Source: Flavihumibacter fluvii
GTDB taxonomy: Bacteria > Bacteroidota > Bacteroidia > Chitinophagales > Chitinophagaceae
DNA length: 64,000 nt
Direction: 5' to 3'
NCBI RefSeq assembly: GCF_018595675.2
Contig: NZ_CP092333.1
Location: 1,326,001 to 1,390,000, forward strand
Below the pieces are notes generated by a model. It saw only the letters and a program-made list of their open reading frames with translations, did not search any database and was not told where the DNA came from. Both the position numbers and the translations under genes were made by a program. Position 1 is the stretch's first letter, and each line of letters opens with the position of its first letter. Below are positions 36,863 through 46,987 of the stretch, in pieces.

Positions 36863-37837
36863 CTATTTTTTTGGTGTTGGTTTTCGCCTGATCCGCACGG
36901 AACCATTCTGTGACAGGTTACTGGTGAGGAAGACTTCCTGTGGTGTTTCACCATCATATACAACCATCAAAGCAGTATTAGGTGGAATCCGGCCCAGGTT
37001 CTCAGCAAACATGGACAGGTCATTAAATTCCTTGGTTGGATCCAGCTTAACATAAACAGTTAGTGCCTTGGCAGAAATCACCTGTTTTTCAATTACCGGA
37101 TTACCATTGAGAAATACAGAAATACTATCGCCATCAATATCTCCGTTATCATAGAAGCTGATCCTGACCGAATCAGAAGCAACCTTTAGCTCATTGGTAA
37201 TAATGGTTTGCCTGGATTTGAAACGGTTTGTCAATGATTTAGTATCCATCGTAGGGGAAGCCACATTTGGCCTGGATAATCCGGCTGAAGTCACAGCATT
37301 CTTAATATCCGGTCCATCAGAATCATCAACAACTATAACATCCTCAACAGATGGTTGCCAAAGTCGTTTAGCCATACCATTATTGATGACAGAATCCTGT
37401 TGAACCAGGGAGTCCTGGGAAAACAAAACACGCAATTCCGGACAGGTATATTTATACTTTGAATCAGAGCTAAAAGCGCCCCGAACAAAACTTCCCACTT
37501 TGGAAATGCGTAATGTTCCTTCAAAACTCATATTACAAGTTACCCCATCAATGGAATTGGCCTTGTAGAATACTACCGGAATATCAGGGATACTTACCTG
37601 CCTGGTCTGGGGATCATACGTACCCTTTACATAAAAGCTTTGGTAGCCATTTCGGAAATAATATCCGAAAATGCCCTCTACTTTATTGCCTTTTTGTTTA
37701 ATGACTAGCTCGGTGAGGTAGTTGTTGAAGGTGCCATCAAGCACCACGTCAGCTTTCCCATACCAGGATCCGCCCATTGTTTGGGCCCCTGCATGTAGGG
37801 AAATTATCATTAAGGATATCAGAATTATACGATGCAT
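36863..37837 (-). CDS. Secreted protein of unknown function
   Basis: A 324-residue protein with a signal peptide (MHRIILISLMIISLHAGAQ). Residues 22-130 form a beta-rich module (GSWYGKADVVLDGTFNNYLTELVIKQKG; VEGIFGYYFRNGYQSFYVKG) that looks like a lipocalin-type or jelly-roll sheet. A linker rich in Asp and Ser follows, and the last 110 residues (DSVRISFYDNGDIDGDSISVFLNG...AENLGRIPPNTALMVVYDG) resemble a C-terminal domain found in other secreted Bacteroidota proteins. DNGDIDGDSI is a DxDxDG-like calcium-binding loop. No function known. It ends at the shared terminator with parC. Confidence 0.75.
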   Translation of the reverse strand: MHRIILISLMIISLHAGAQTMGGSWYGKADVVLDGTFNNYLTELVIKQKGNKVEGIFGYYFRNGYQSFYVKGTYDPQTRQVSIPDIPVVFYKANSIDGVTCNMSFEGTLRISKVGSFVRGAFSSDSKYKYTCPELRVLFSQDSLVQQDSVINNGMAKRLWQPSVEDVIVVDDSDGPDIKNAVTSAGLSRPNVASPTMDTKSLTNRFKSRQTIITNELKVASDSVRISFYDNGDIDGDSISVFLNGNPVIEKQVISAKALTVYVKLDPTKEFNDLSMFAENLGRIPPNTALMVVYDGETPQEVFLTSNLSQNGSVRIRRKPTPKK

Positions 37838-37904
37838 GCCCGAAAATTAAGCAAAAAATGGATTTATGAAAGCATTTTCACCATTAAATCGCAAATACAA
37901 TAAT

Positions 37905-38339
37905 TTACTTCAGGTAACGTTTAATGTCGCGCTCAACCTCACGCTTCTTGATCGAATCCCTTTTATCGTGCACTTTTTTCCCCTTACCCAGACCAATTTC
38001 CAGCTTGGCAATGTTTTTTTCAGTAAAGAATATCTTTAGGGGAATTATTGTATAACCTTTCTCTTTCGTCTTCGCTTCCAGCTTCTTGAGCTCTTTTTTA
38101 TGCAATAAAAGCTTTCTTTCCTGGGTCGGTTCGTGTTTTTGTGTAGTTCCGAATGAATATTCTGATATATGCATATTCTTTACATATAGCTCTCCTTTCT
38201 CAAATACGCAATAGGCATCATTGAAACTGACCTTTCCGTTGCGGATGGCTTTTACCTCAGTACCCACCAATACCATACCGGCGATATACGTCGTTTCAAA
38301 ATAATAATCATGAAAGGCTGATCTGTTCTTGAGTTCCAC
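37905..38339 (-). CDS. smpB: SsrA-binding protein
   Basis: Binds tmRNA and brings it to stalled ribosomes for trans-translation. The core is clear: AGMVLVGTEVKAIRNGKVSFNDAYC, ELYVKNMHISEYSFG, LLLHKKELKKLEAKTKEKGYTIIPL and the basic C-terminal tail KKVHDKRDSIKKREVERD. The start is uncertain. GTG at 38339 gives MELKNRSAFHDYYFET and fits the family; TTG at 38363 would add eight residues (MPPYFIST) and sits inside a hairpin with a perfect AAGGAGGT upstream. With the GTG the protein is 144 residues. It is downstream of accD on the same strand; the tmRNA gene is not in the window. Confidence 0.93.
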   Translation of the reverse strand: MELKNRSAFHDYYFETTYIAGMVLVGTEVKAIRNGKVSFNDAYCVFEKGELYVKNMHISEYSFGTTQKHEPTQERKLLLHKKELKKLEAKTKEKGYTIIPLKIFFTEKNIAKLEIGLGKGKKVHDKRDSIKKREVERDIKRYLK

Positions 38340-38376
38340 GGTAGAAATAAAATAAGGAGGCAAATGTACCTCCTTA
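38340..38376 (-). terminator. Hairpin with AAGGAGGT between accD and smpB
   Basis: On the minus strand TAAGGAGG (38376-38369) pairs with CCTCCTTA (38360-38353) around an eight-base loop and is followed by the T-rich TTTTATTTCT. It could terminate accD transcription or fold over an AAGGAGGT ribosome-binding sequence that stands 5 bases before a possible TTG start of smpB. Confidence 0.5.
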
Positions 38377-38397
38377 ATCAGATAATATTACAGTGTA

Positions 38398-39312
38398 TTA
38401 GTTTTTGAAGAGTACCAGCAGGGTACCTAGCCTCTCTTTTAACTGTTTCCTGTCGATAATAAAGTCGAGAAATCCATGTTCAAGCAGGAATTCGCTTCGT
38501 TGGAAACCTTCCGGGAGATCACGTTTGATTGTTTCTTTAATAACCCTTGGCCCTGCAAAACCGATCAATGCGCCTGGTTCGGCAATATTAAGGTCACCTA
38601 ACATTCCGAATGAAGCTGATATACCACCAAAAGACGGGTCGGTTAAAAATGAAATATAAGGCACTTTTGCGTCGGTCATCTGGGATAGTTTTCCAGATAC
38701 TTTAGCCAGTTGCATCAGGGAAAATGCACTTTCCATCATCCTGGCACCACCTGATTTGCAAATAATCATTAATGGTGTTTGGTTTTGAAGGCAAAAGTCA
38801 ACAGCTCGTGCAATTCTTTCGCCCATTACACTACCTAATGAACCCCCGATAAACTCAAAATCCATACAGGCTATTACGATTTGGTTCCCGTTTATTTTAC
38901 CGGAAGCCACCCTTATAGAATCGGTAATATCGGTTTTTGCCCAGATTTCCTGTAATCGTTTTTCATACGATTTAAGATCTGTAAAATGCAGGAAATCCTT
39001 GGACCGGATATTTTCAAACATCACGTCCATCTGGCCCTCATCAAATAAAATCTCAAAATATTCGGTACTGCCAATCCGGTGGTGGTAGTTGCATTTGGAA
39101 CAAACGAACAGGTGCTCGCGTAATTCGTTCATAGTGCAGATGTAGTTACACTCCGGGCATTTGGTCCATAAGCCCTCAGGTGTTTCCTTTTTTTCCGCAG
39201 TACTAGTCAGAATACCTTTCTTGATGCGTTTAAACCAACTTGATTTCGTCTCCTCTGATTGTCCTTCCTCACCAGCCAGATTTGCATCAAAATCTTCCTC
39301 GTGTTTTGCCAT
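38398..39312 (-). CDS. accD: Acetyl-CoA carboxylase carboxyltransferase subunit beta
   Basis: Beta subunit of the carboxyltransferase that forms malonyl-CoA for fatty-acid synthesis. The N-terminal zinc ribbon is visible (CPECNYIC then CSKCNYHHRIG), followed by the crotonase-like core with VIACMDFEFIGGSLGSVMGERIARA and ICKSGGARMMESAFSLMQLAK. The 304-residue length is usual. The first 35 residues are acidic and variable. accA is not in the window. It is transcribed with pgi upstream (47 bp) and smpB downstream. Confidence 0.95.
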   Translation of the reverse strand: MAKHEEDFDANLAGEEGQSEETKSSWFKRIKKGILTSTAEKKETPEGLWTKCPECNYICTMNELREHLFVCSKCNYHHRIGSTEYFEILFDEGQMDVMFENIRSKDFLHFTDLKSYEKRLQEIWAKTDITDSIRVASGKINGNQIVIACMDFEFIGGSLGSVMGERIARAVDFCLQNQTPLMIICKSGGARMMESAFSLMQLAKVSGKLSQMTDAKVPYISFLTDPSFGGISASFGMLGDLNIAEPGALIGFAGPRVIKETIKRDLPEGFQRSEFLLEHGFLDFIIDRKQLKERLGTLLVLFKN

Positions 39313-39359
39313 GCTCCGTTAGGTTTTGGCGGCTAAGATAAGAAACCTGAATGAATACC

Positions 39360-41015
39360 TTATTGCCGCATCTTCTTGAAACTATTGATCAATCCGTTTG
39401 TGGAACTATCATGGGAATCTACCAGTGTATTTGTGGTGAGTTCAGGCAATATTTTATTGGCTAACTGCTTACCTAATTCAACACCCCATTGGTCGAAACT
39501 GAAAATATTCCATATAACCCCCTGAACGAAGATTTTATGTTCATAGATCGCAATCAATTGTCCAAGAGTGAATGGGGTGATTTCCTTAACCAGGATTGAA
39601 TTGGTTGGCCGGTTGCCACTAAAGACCTTAAAAGGCACCAATCTTTCGATTTCAGATTCACTCAACCCTGTTTTTTGCAATTCAGCGCGGGCTTCCTCAG
39701 CAGTTTTGCCGTTCATTAGGGCTTCGGTTTGGGCGAAGAAGTTTGACATCAATTTTACATGATGATCGCCAACCGGGTTATGGCTTTTGGCAGGGGCAAT
39801 AAAATCGCAGGGGATCATAGGTGTGCCCTGGTGGATCAACTGGTAAAATGCATGTTGCCCGTTTGTCCCAGGTTCACCCCAAATGATTGGACCGGTTGCA
39901 TAGGTCACCGGGTCACCATTACGATCAACCGATTTGCCATTGCTTTCCATATTTCCTTGTTGAAAATAGGCTGCAAAGCGGTGCATGTACTGGTCATAAG
40001 GAAGTATCGCTTCACTATCGGCACCAAAGAAATTAGTGTACCACAAACCATTCAGCGCCAGTAAAACCGGGATATTTTTCGCTGGTTCTGTGGTTTTAAA
40101 ATGTGCATCAACTGAGTAGGCCCCTGCCAGCAATTGCTCAAAATGGTCAAATCCAATGGTCAGAACAATAGAAAGTCCGATTGCACTCCATAAAGAATAA
40201 CGTCCGCCTACCCAATCCCAAAACCCAAACATATTGGCTTTATCAATCCCAAATTCTACAACGGCCTTTTCATTGGTGGAAAGTGCGACAAAATGCCTGG
40301 CCACAAATGCATTGTCTTTTGCCGAAGCGAGGAACCAATCGCGGGCAGTAAGTGCATTCGTCATGGTTTCCTGCGTGGTAAAGGTTTTTGATGCCACCAG
40401 GAACAAGGTTTCTTCCGGGTTTACTTTTTTTAAGGTTTCAGCGATATGTGTGCCATCCACATTAGATACAAAATAGGGTTGGATACCAGGCACCCAGAAG
40501 GGCTTCAGGGCTTCTGTCACCATTAACGGGCCAAGGTCGCTACCCCCGATGCCAATATTTACAATATACCGGATGGGTTTCCCTGTATAGCCAGTCCATT
40601 CCCCGCTATGGATTTTTGCAGCGAAGTCCTTCATTTGGGACAGGACCTGCAATACTTCAGGCATTATATCTTTACCAGCTGTATAAACGGGTTGCCCGCT
40701 GCGGTTCCTTAAAGCGGTATGCAATACAGCACGGCCCTCGGTTTGGTTTATAGGGTCGCCATTAAACATAGACTGGATGGCTTCCACCACTTTTGTTTCC
40801 CGCGCCAGGTCCAATAGAAGCGACCAGGTTTTTTCTGTTACAATATTTTTCGAAAGATCAAAAAGGATATCGCCAAAACTGTGGGAAAACCTTGAAAAAC
40901 GTAGCGGGTCTTCAATAAAAAGTTGTCGCAGGTGTGCCTGTTTCATTTCCTTTTCATAATGCAATTGAAGATTCTTCCATGCGCTGGTATGCGTAGGATT
41001 AACAGTAGATAACAT
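39360..41015 (-). CDS. pgi: Glucose-6-phosphate isomerase
   Basis: Interconverts glucose-6-phosphate and fructose-6-phosphate. Length 551 residues is standard. Signatures include [32 protein letters not shown], and [16 protein letters not shown] near residue 270; the C-terminal signature [16 protein letters not shown] is near 505 and the catalytic His is in [13 protein letters not shown]. The ATG at 41015 gives a normal N-terminus ([19 protein letters not shown]). It is between accD and the threonine aldolase gene on the same strand with short gaps, probably one transcription unit of housekeeping genes. Confidence 0.96.
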   Translation of the reverse strand: MLSTVNPTHTSAWKNLQLHYEKEMKQAHLRQLFIEDPLRFSRFSHSFGDILFDLSKNIVTEKTWSLLLDLARETKVVEAIQSMFNGDPINQTEGRAVLHTALRNRSGQPVYTAGKDIMPEVLQVLSQMKDFAAKIHSGEWTGYTGKPIRYIVNIGIGGSDLGPLMVTEALKPFWVPGIQPYFVSNVDGTHIAETLKKVNPEETLFLVASKTFTTQETMTNALTARDWFLASAKDNAFVARHFVALSTNEKAVVEFGIDKANMFGFWDWVGGRYSLWSAIGLSIVLTIGFDHFEQLLAGAYSVDAHFKTTEPAKNIPVLLALNGLWYTNFFGADSEAILPYDQYMHRFAAYFQQGNMESNGKSVDRNGDPVTYATGPIIWGEPGTNGQHAFYQLIHQGTPMIPCDFIAPAKSHNPVGDHHVKLMSNFFAQTEALMNGKTAEEARAELQKTGLSESEIERLVPFKVFSGNRPTNSILVKEITPFTLGQLIAIYEHKIFVQGVIWNIFSFDQWGVELGKQLANKILPELTTNTLVDSHDSSTNGLINSFKKMRQ

Positions 41016-41051
41016 GTATTTGGGTTTGCTTACTGGTATAAAAATAGGGAA

Positions 41052-42068
41052 TTAGAGACCATCTATAACTGAAACCAACCGATTTACCATAGTTGTAGTA
41101 ATGTCTAAATGGGTTACCATCCTGATTTGGGTTGGGGAAATGGCCAAACAATGAATGTCATTTACTTTGAACCTATGAACCAGTTCTGCAGCTGAAAAAC
41201 GACCGGTCACTTCAAAAATAACCAGGTTGGTTTCTACCGGCATAATGCCACCCACAAAATCTTTTTTCAATAGAGCAGAAGCAATTTGTTTGGCATTGTC
41301 GTGATCAGTTTGTAAACGGTGGATATGGTGTTCCAGCGCATAAATTCCTGCAGCTGCCATAAAACCAGCCTGCCGCATGCCGCCACCAAATACCTTTCTG
41401 ATCCTGCGGGCTTTGCGAATAAATTCCTGCGAACCGATCAGGATACTGCCGATAGGGCAGCCTAAGCCCTTATTCAGGCAAACGGAAATGCTGTCGAATA
41501 CTTCTCCGTATTGCAGGGCAGATTGACCAGTTGCCACAAGGGCATTAAACAGCCGGGCTCCATCGAGGTGGAGGGAAAGTCCTTCGACTTTACAAAGCTG
41601 GCTGATCTGTACAATATCAGACAAGTTATAACAGCTGCCGCCACCACGGTTACTTGTATTCTCGAGGCAAACAAGGGATGTACGGGCCTTATGAACATCA
41701 TCAGGGTTAATCGCATCTGCAACCTGGGCGGCATTGATGCGTCCCTGGTCACCTTTTATCGCCTTCACCTGGCAGCCTGAATTAAAAGCGATACCACCGC
41801 CTTCATATATGTAAACATGTGCCTGCTGATCGCAAATCAGTTCATCCCCGGGCTGGGTATGCACTTTTATGGCGATTTGGTTGCTCATTGTGCCTGTTGG
41901 GCAATATAGTGCGGCTGGCTTGCCAAAGATTGCGGCAGCCCTGGCTTCCAGTAGGTTAACACTAGGATCTTCCCCAAAAACGTCATCCCCGACTTCCGCC
42001 TTGAACATGGCGTTCAGCATGGCTGCGGTTGGTTTGGTGAAGGTATCAGAGCGTAATTCAATTCTCAT
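41052..42068 (-). CDS. ltaE: Low-specificity threonine aldolase
   Basis: PLP enzyme of 338 residues that cleaves threonine or allo-threonine to glycine and acetaldehyde. The N-terminus is typical ([31 protein letters not shown]), [13 protein letters not shown] lies near residue 55, [11 protein letters not shown] near 165 holds the PLP Asp, and the Schiff-base Lys is in [14 protein letters not shown] near 197. The ATG at 42068 gives the family start; an upstream ATG at 42086 adds six unlikely residues and lies in a -7 promoter-like TATATTTG. Most upstream gene of the minus-strand group ltaE-pgi-accD-smpB. Confidence 0.92.
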   Translation of the reverse strand: MRIELRSDTFTKPTAAMLNAMFKAEVGDDVFGEDPSVNLLEARAAAIFGKPAALYCPTGTMSNQIAIKVHTQPGDELICDQQAHVYIYEGGGIAFNSGCQVKAIKGDQGRINAAQVADAINPDDVHKARTSLVCLENTSNRGGGSCYNLSDIVQISQLCKVEGLSLHLDGARLFNALVATGQSALQYGEVFDSISVCLNKGLGCPIGSILIGSQEFIRKARRIRKVFGGGMRQAGFMAAAGIYALEHHIHRLQTDHDNAKQIASALLKKDFVGGIMPVETNLVIFEVTGRFSAAELVHRFKVNDIHCLAISPTQIRMVTHLDITTTMVNRLVSVIDGL

Positions 42069-42073
42069 ATCGG

Positions 42074-42081
42074 CAAATATA
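42074..42081 (-). promoter_or_regulatory. -7-like element directly before ltaE
   Basis: On the minus strand TATATTTG matches TAnnTTTG and ends only 5 bp before the ltaE ATG, so a transcript from it would have almost no leader. No -33 partner is seen, so support is weak. Confidence 0.3.
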
Positions 42082-42289
42082 ATCACAAGACGGGTATCTT
42101 ATATATCTACGTAAAATAATTTGATAAATTCATTAATTTATTAATTAATAGTTACTTATCACTATAGAAGGTGGATTTAATGTAAATAAATAGAGATATT
42201 TTTGCCTATTCATATTCGCTGTGCATAACTCGTGTGCAATTATACGGGGACAATTCCTGGTCAACACAGCCTATTAAATGCTAAACCAA

Positions 42290-42297
42290 TATATTTG
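42290..42297 (+). promoter_or_regulatory. -7 promoter element for smc
   Basis: TATATTTG ends 23 bp before the GTG start of smc. A second match, TATTTTTG at 42197-42204, lies further upstream. Both are in the 252-bp AT-rich gap between ltaE and smc. Confidence 0.45.
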
Positions 42298-42320
42298 CTT
42301 CCCTCTAAAATTGGATCACT

Positions 42321-45300
42321 GTGCGTTTAAAGAGCTTAGAAATAAAAGGATTTAAAAGTTTTGCGGATAAAACCGTGGTTCATTTTGACCAGAATATCAC
42401 CGGTATTGTCGGCCCGAATGGCTGCGGTAAAAGTAATATTATCGACAGCATACGCTGGGTAATTGGTGAGCAAAAGATCAGCCAGCTTCGTTCCGAAAAC
42501 CTGGAAAGCCTCGTTTTCAACGGATCAAGGACAAGGTCGGCATCCGGATTGGCCGAAGTAAGCCTGACATTCGAAAATACCAAGAATCTGCTTCCAACAG
42601 AATTTAATACGGTGACCATCACCCGTAAATTCTATAAAAGTGGAGAAAGTGAATACAGGCTGAATGATGTCAGCTGTCGACTGAAAGATATCCAGAACCT
42701 GTTTATGGATACCGGCGTTAGTACCGACAGTTACAGTATCATTGAATTAGGAATGGTTGATGACCTGATCAAGGACAAAGAAAATAGTCGCCGCCGGATG
42801 CTGGAACAAGCCGCCGGCATTTCCATATACAAGACCAGGAAAAAGGAAGCAAAATCTAAACTGGATGCTACAGAGCAGGACCTGGCACGTATCGAAGACC
42901 TTTTATTTGAAATCAATAACCAGTTGAAGACCCTCGAGAACCAGGCAAAAAAAGCCGAGAAATATTTCGAGATCAAGAAAGATTACCGGGAATTATCCAT
43001 AGAATTGGCAAAAGCTGCATTGGAAGGATTTAATGTAACCTACCGCGACCTTAATGAACAAACAGCCACTGAGACCGACAAGAAAATTCAACTGGAAGCC
43101 CTGGTAGCACAGGAAGAAGCGGCTATTGAACAGGAAAAAGTTGGGTTTATTGAAAAGGAAAGGCAATTACAAAGCATGCAGCATGAATTCAATGAGTTGT
43201 TGCAGGTTTTACGCTCAAAGGAAAATGACAGGAACCTTGCTGCACAACGCTTGAATTTCCTGGAAGAAAAGCAGGGTAGTCTGCAGGAATTTTTAGATAA
43301 GAGCTCTGGCCAGCTGACCGGGCTGGAAGAAAGCATTGCATTCACCACCTTTCAGGTAAATGAAGAAGCGGCTAAACTGGAAACATTTGAAGCTCAACTG
43401 GAAGATTACAAACAATCCGTTGATGAAAAACGTGGCTTGTTTGATCAGCAAAGGAAAGCAGTGGACGAGTTACGTAGTGAAAACCTGCAGATTCAAAGAA
43501 ACCAGTTTGAAGCTGAAAAGAAAGTTGCAGTTGCCGATACTTCTATTGTTAACCTGCAAAGAAGTATCCACCAGATTGAAGAGGAACGGGAGATCAGGGC
43601 CAGCCAACTAAAACAACTGGAAGAAGAAAAAACGAATAAGGAACTGGACCTCGAAACAAGGCAAAAAGACCTGCAACAACTGCAGGAACACCACGAGCGT
43701 ACAAAAGAGCAGATACTGCATACACAGGGAGAACTGGAGGCCTTAAGGCAACTCCTGGCCGAAGAAAGCCGCAAACTGGATGCCCGGAAAAATGAATACG
43801 ACCTGTTGAAAAGCCTTATAGATTCCATGGAAGGCTACCCGGAAAGTATTAAATTCCTGCACAAGAATCCCGATTGGAACCATACGGCACCGATCCTGTC
43901 AGATATCATTTATGTGAAGGAAGAGTTCCGGGCTGCTGTTGAAAATGTATTGGAGCCCTACCTCAACTATTATGTAGTAAATAACCTGCAGGAAGGATTG
44001 CAGGCGGTGCATTTACTTGATGCGAATAAAAAAGGTAAAGCAAATTTTTTCCTGCTGGATAAATTCAATGAGATCCTGGCTACCAGCCACCAGCCGGATG
44101 GTACCATACCTGCTATGTCCGTCATCGAAGTTGACCCTCAATTCCGCCAGCTGGCTGAACATTTGTTAGGCAATGTTTTTATTGCTGAGGATGAAAGCGC
44201 CCTGGAAAACAGTAATGGCGCTGTGGTATTGGAAAAAACCGGTAAATACGTTAAGGGAAAATATTCCCTTACCGGTGGTAGTGTAGGATTATTTGAAGGT
44301 AAAAAAATTGGCCGTGCCAAGAATCTGGAAAAATTACGTGAGGAAATCCTGGTGCAGGAAGAGGTGGTTAATAGTCTGAAAGCCGATATCCAGGCGAAGC
44401 ATAATGAGGTGATCGGTTTTAATGAGCAATTAAAAGAACAAGCCATTAAACAAAGCCAGCAAGATATCAATACGCTCACCAACCAGGTTTTTTCCCTCCA
44501 GAATAAAGTGGAGAACCTGCATGCCCAGCAGTCCAGTAGCCGCAACAGGCTGGAAGAGTTACAACAACAACTGGAGAATAACCATGCGGCAATTGCAGGT
44601 ACCCGAAAGGAACTTAATGAACTATTAGTACTGATCGAAGAGACAAGTTTTAAGTTGGCAGAAATTGAAGCTGCCTATAAATTGGCAGAACAGGAATATA
44701 ACAGTGCAAATGCTGTGTATAATGAATATAACTTGTCGATGACCCGGCAGCAAAGCAAGATCAATTCCTTACAACAGGAATTGACCTTTAAAAATAACCA
44801 GCTTAATGATCTTACTGTTCAGATAGACACCAACAAAAGCCAGTTAAAGCAAACAGTTGAAAGTATCGGGGAAAGTACTGCTCTGCTGGCCAGCGCAGAA
44901 AATGGCCTTGTTGATCTGTTAAGACAAAAAGAGGAGAATGAAAAAATTTTAAATGAAGCCGACCAGGCTTACTATAATCTCCGCAATGCCCTGAATGAAA
45001 AGGAAGCTGAACTGAGGGGAAGGGTCAAAGAAAAAGAACAGCTGGAACATTTACTTGGTGCTATTAAAGACCGCCTGAATGAATTGAAATTGCAATTGGC
45101 GGGTATGAAGGAAAGGTTACAGGTTGAATTCAGGATTAACCTGGATGATATCCTTGACCAGCCAAGGTTATCTGAAACCCCGGTGGAAGAGCTGCAGGAG
45201 AAATCCGAAAAAATGAAAAAACGCCTGGAAAACCTGGGTGAAGTTAACCCTACAGCTATTGAAGCCTTTACCGAGATGAAAAAACGTTATGAATTCATCC

Positions 45301-45839
45301 TCGAACAAAAGAATGACCTGGTAACTGCGAAAGATAGTTTATTGCAAACCATTGCTGAAGTGGAAAGCACAGCCAACCAGAAATTCCTGGATACCTTTAA
45401 CCAGGTTAAAGAGAATTTCATCAAAGTATTTAAAGCCTTGTTCACTGAAGAAGACCAATGTGACCTGATCCTTGAGAATCCAGAAAACCTCGCTGAAACA
45501 GGGATCGACATCATTGCAAAACCAAAAGGGAAAAGACCTTCATCCATAACTCAGTTAAGTGGTGGGGAAAAAACCCTTACGGCAACGGCATTATTATTTG
45601 CCATATACCTGATCAAGCCTGCTCCATTTTGTATCCTGGATGAGGTTGATGCGCCATTGGATGATGCCAATGTGGGCAAATTCACCAATATGATCCGCCG
45701 CTTTAGTGAGGAAAGCCAGTTTATTATTGTCACCCACAACAAAATGACCATGGGTTCTGTGGATGCCATTTATGGAGTCACCATGCAGGAACCGGGGGTC
45801 AGTAAACTGGTGCCAGTGGATTTTAGGAGTTTAAATTAA
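42321..45839 (+). CDS. smc: Chromosome segregation protein SMC
   Basis: ATPase of 1172 residues that extrudes DNA loops for chromosome organisation. The N-terminal head has Walker A GPNGCGKSNIIDSIRW near residue 32; two long coiled coils (about 170-500 and 670-1000) flank a hinge near 510-665 (VENVLEPYLNYYVV, GSVGLFEGKKIGRAKNL). The C-terminal head has the ABC signature LSGGEKTLTATALLFA and Walker B PFCILDEVDAPLDDANV. The start is GTG; the resulting MRLKSLEIKGFKSFAD is the standard N-terminus. No scpA or scpB is near it. Followed by an intrinsic terminator. Confidence 0.97.
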   Translation: MRLKSLEIKGFKSFADKTVVHFDQNITGIVGPNGCGKSNIIDSIRWVIGEQKISQLRSENLESLVFNGSRTRSASGLAEVSLTFENTKNLLPTEFNTVTITRKFYKSGESEYRLNDVSCRLKDIQNLFMDTGVSTDSYSIIELGMVDDLIKDKENSRRRMLEQAAGISIYKTRKKEAKSKLDATEQDLARIEDLLFEINNQLKTLENQAKKAEKYFEIKKDYRELSIELAKAALEGFNVTYRDLNEQTATETDKKIQLEALVAQEEAAIEQEKVGFIEKERQLQSMQHEFNELLQVLRSKENDRNLAAQRLNFLEEKQGSLQEFLDKSSGQLTGLEESIAFTTFQVNEEAAKLETFEAQLEDYKQSVDEKRGLFDQQRKAVDELRSENLQIQRNQFEAEKKVAVADTSIVNLQRSIHQIEEEREIRASQLKQLEEEKTNKELDLETRQKDLQQLQEHHERTKEQILHTQGELEALRQLLAEESRKLDARKNEYDLLKSLIDSMEGYPESIKFLHKNPDWNHTAPILSDIIYVKEEFRAAVENVLEPYLNYYVVNNLQEGLQAVHLLDANKKGKANFFLLDKFNEILATSHQPDGTIPAMSVIEVDPQFRQLAEHLLGNVFIAEDESALENSNGAVVLEKTGKYVKGKYSLTGGSVGLFEGKKIGRAKNLEKLREEILVQEEVVNSLKADIQAKHNEVIGFNEQLKEQAIKQSQQDINTLTNQVFSLQNKVENLHAQQSSSRNRLEELQQQLENNHAAIAGTRKELNELLVLIEETSFKLAEIEAAYKLAEQEYNSANAVYNEYNLSMTRQQSKINSLQQELTFKNNQLNDLTVQIDTNKSQLKQTVESIGESTALLASAENGLVDLLRQKEENEKILNEADQAYYNLRNALNEKEAELRGRVKEKEQLEHLLGAIKDRLNELKLQLAGMKERLQVEFRINLDDILDQPRLSETPVEELQEKSEKMKKRLENLGEVNPTAIEAFTEMKKRYEFILEQKNDLVTAKDSLLQTIAEVESTANQKFLDTFNQVKENFIKVFKALFTEEDQCDLILENPENLAETGIDIIAKPKGKRPSSITQLSGGEKTLTATALLFAIYLIKPAPFCILDEVDAPLDDANVGKFTNMIRRFSEESQFIIVTHNKMTMGSVDAIYGVTMQEPGVSKLVPVDFRSLN

Positions 45840-45860
45840 ACATAACGTCAATCTTATAAA

Positions 45861-45890
45861 AAAGCACTGCCAATTGGCGGTGCTTTTAAA
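45861..45890 (+). terminator. Intrinsic terminator after smc
   Basis: Stem AAAGCAC...GCCA (45861-45872) with TGGC...GTGCTTT (45875-45886) with one G-T pair, followed by a short T/A tail. It lies 21 bp after the smc stop. Confidence 0.75.
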
Positions 45891-45913
45891 TTTATCGTTC
45901 ATTTTTTTATGTT

Positions 45914-46243
45914 ATGAGAACAATTATTTTGCTGGTTGCTTCGAACATTTTTATGACGTTTGCCTGGTACGGTCACCTAAAGCAAACAGGTGTTCCTTTA
46001 TGGAAAGCCATCTTAGCCAGTTGGGCCATAGCCTTTTTTGAATATTGCCTCATGGTTCCTGCTAACCGTTATGGTTTTGCAAGTGGGTTTTCAGGTTTCC
46101 AGCTTAAGATAACACAGGAGGTCATCACATTGGTGGTATTTGCCGTTTTTGCAGTGCTTTACCTAAAGGAACCACTCAGATGGAATTACCTTGTTTCCTT
46201 TAGCTTGTTGTTAGCTGCAGTTTATTTCATGTTCAAAAAATAA
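45914..46243 (+). CDS. DUF486 (DMT) family small membrane protein
   Basis: A 109-residue protein with four predicted membrane helices (IILLVASNIFMTFAWYGHL; ILASWAIAFFEYCLMVPANRYG; ITLVVFAVFAVLYLKE; SFSLLLAAVYFMF). The conserved FFEYCLMVPANRYG and LKITQEVITLVVF stretches identify DUF486, which is related to small multidrug/DMT-type transporters. Substrate unknown. It stands alone after the smc terminator and ends one base from the convergent trmN6 gene. Confidence 0.88.
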   Translation: MRTIILLVASNIFMTFAWYGHLKQTGVPLWKAILASWAIAFFEYCLMVPANRYGFASGFSGFQLKITQEVITLVVFAVFAVLYLKEPLRWNYLVSFSLLLAAVYFMFKK

Positions 46244-46244
46244 T

Positions 46245-46964
46245 TCAAAGGTAGAGGTAATACGGTTGCAACAGCTGCACAAACCTTTGGGAATAGTGAC
46301 TGCCAGACCTTATGATAATATTTTCTGTTTCTGGTTGGACCTGATTGGTTGAAAACATAAGCATTACCCTGAAAGGCTGGTGTTCAGGTGTTTGTTGAAC
46401 AGTCGCTTTATAAATCAGCTTAAAGCCGGCATTAGCAGCAATATTTAAGGCTTCATCGTTACGGTTTGCTGGTAAAAGTATTGCCCAATATCCTGCGATT
46501 GAGAGGTATTTCATTGCATAATCAAACAATTGTGGGAGGGGTAGTAAAGATTCATGCTTGGCCAATCGTTTCCCTGCTTCCTGTGCGGGCAGGTCGTTAA
46601 CAAAAAAAGGCGGATTCGATAGGATTAGCGCATATTTTTCTTTTGGAACAAAATTAAGGATATGACCATGGTATGCGCGGATCCGGTCAGGCCATGGACT
46701 TATCGCAATATTTCTGGTTGCTGATTCAACAGCTAATTCATCGACATCTACTGTTTCAATATAATTGGGAAATTGCTGTGCCAGCATCAAACTCAAAAGG
46801 CCTGTTCCTGTTCCAATATCCAAAATAGGTGATCCGTTTAACTGAACTGACTTAATCTTATTACTTATCCAGGCTCCAAACAAGCAGGCATCTGTACAAA
46901 CCTTCATGGCCACTTTATCCTGGTATACAGTGAACTGTTTAAATTGGAAATAGTTTCTCGACAT
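46245..46964 (-). CDS. trmN6: tRNA1(Val) (adenine(37)-N6)-methyltransferase
   Basis: SAM-dependent methyltransferase of 239 residues in the YfiC/TrmN6 family, which methylates A37 of tRNA1-Val. It starts FQFKQFTVYQDKVAMKVCTDACLFGAW, the usual family N-terminus, with the SAM motif LDIGTGTGLLSLMLA near residue 50 and the catalytic NPPF motif in LILSNPPFFVN near 115. It is 23 bp downstream of tsaD on the same strand, which puts two tRNA-modification genes together. Confidence 0.88.
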   Translation of the reverse strand: MSRNYFQFKQFTVYQDKVAMKVCTDACLFGAWISNKIKSVQLNGSPILDIGTGTGLLSLMLAQQFPNYIETVDVDELAVESATRNIAISPWPDRIRAYHGHILNFVPKEKYALILSNPPFFVNDLPAQEAGKRLAKHESLLPLPQLFDYAMKYLSIAGYWAILLPANRNDEALNIAANAGFKLIYKATVQQTPEHQPFRVMLMFSTNQVQPETENIIIRSGSHYSQRFVQLLQPYYLYL

Positions 46965-46987
46965 GCTTTAACTTAATGATTCTCATA

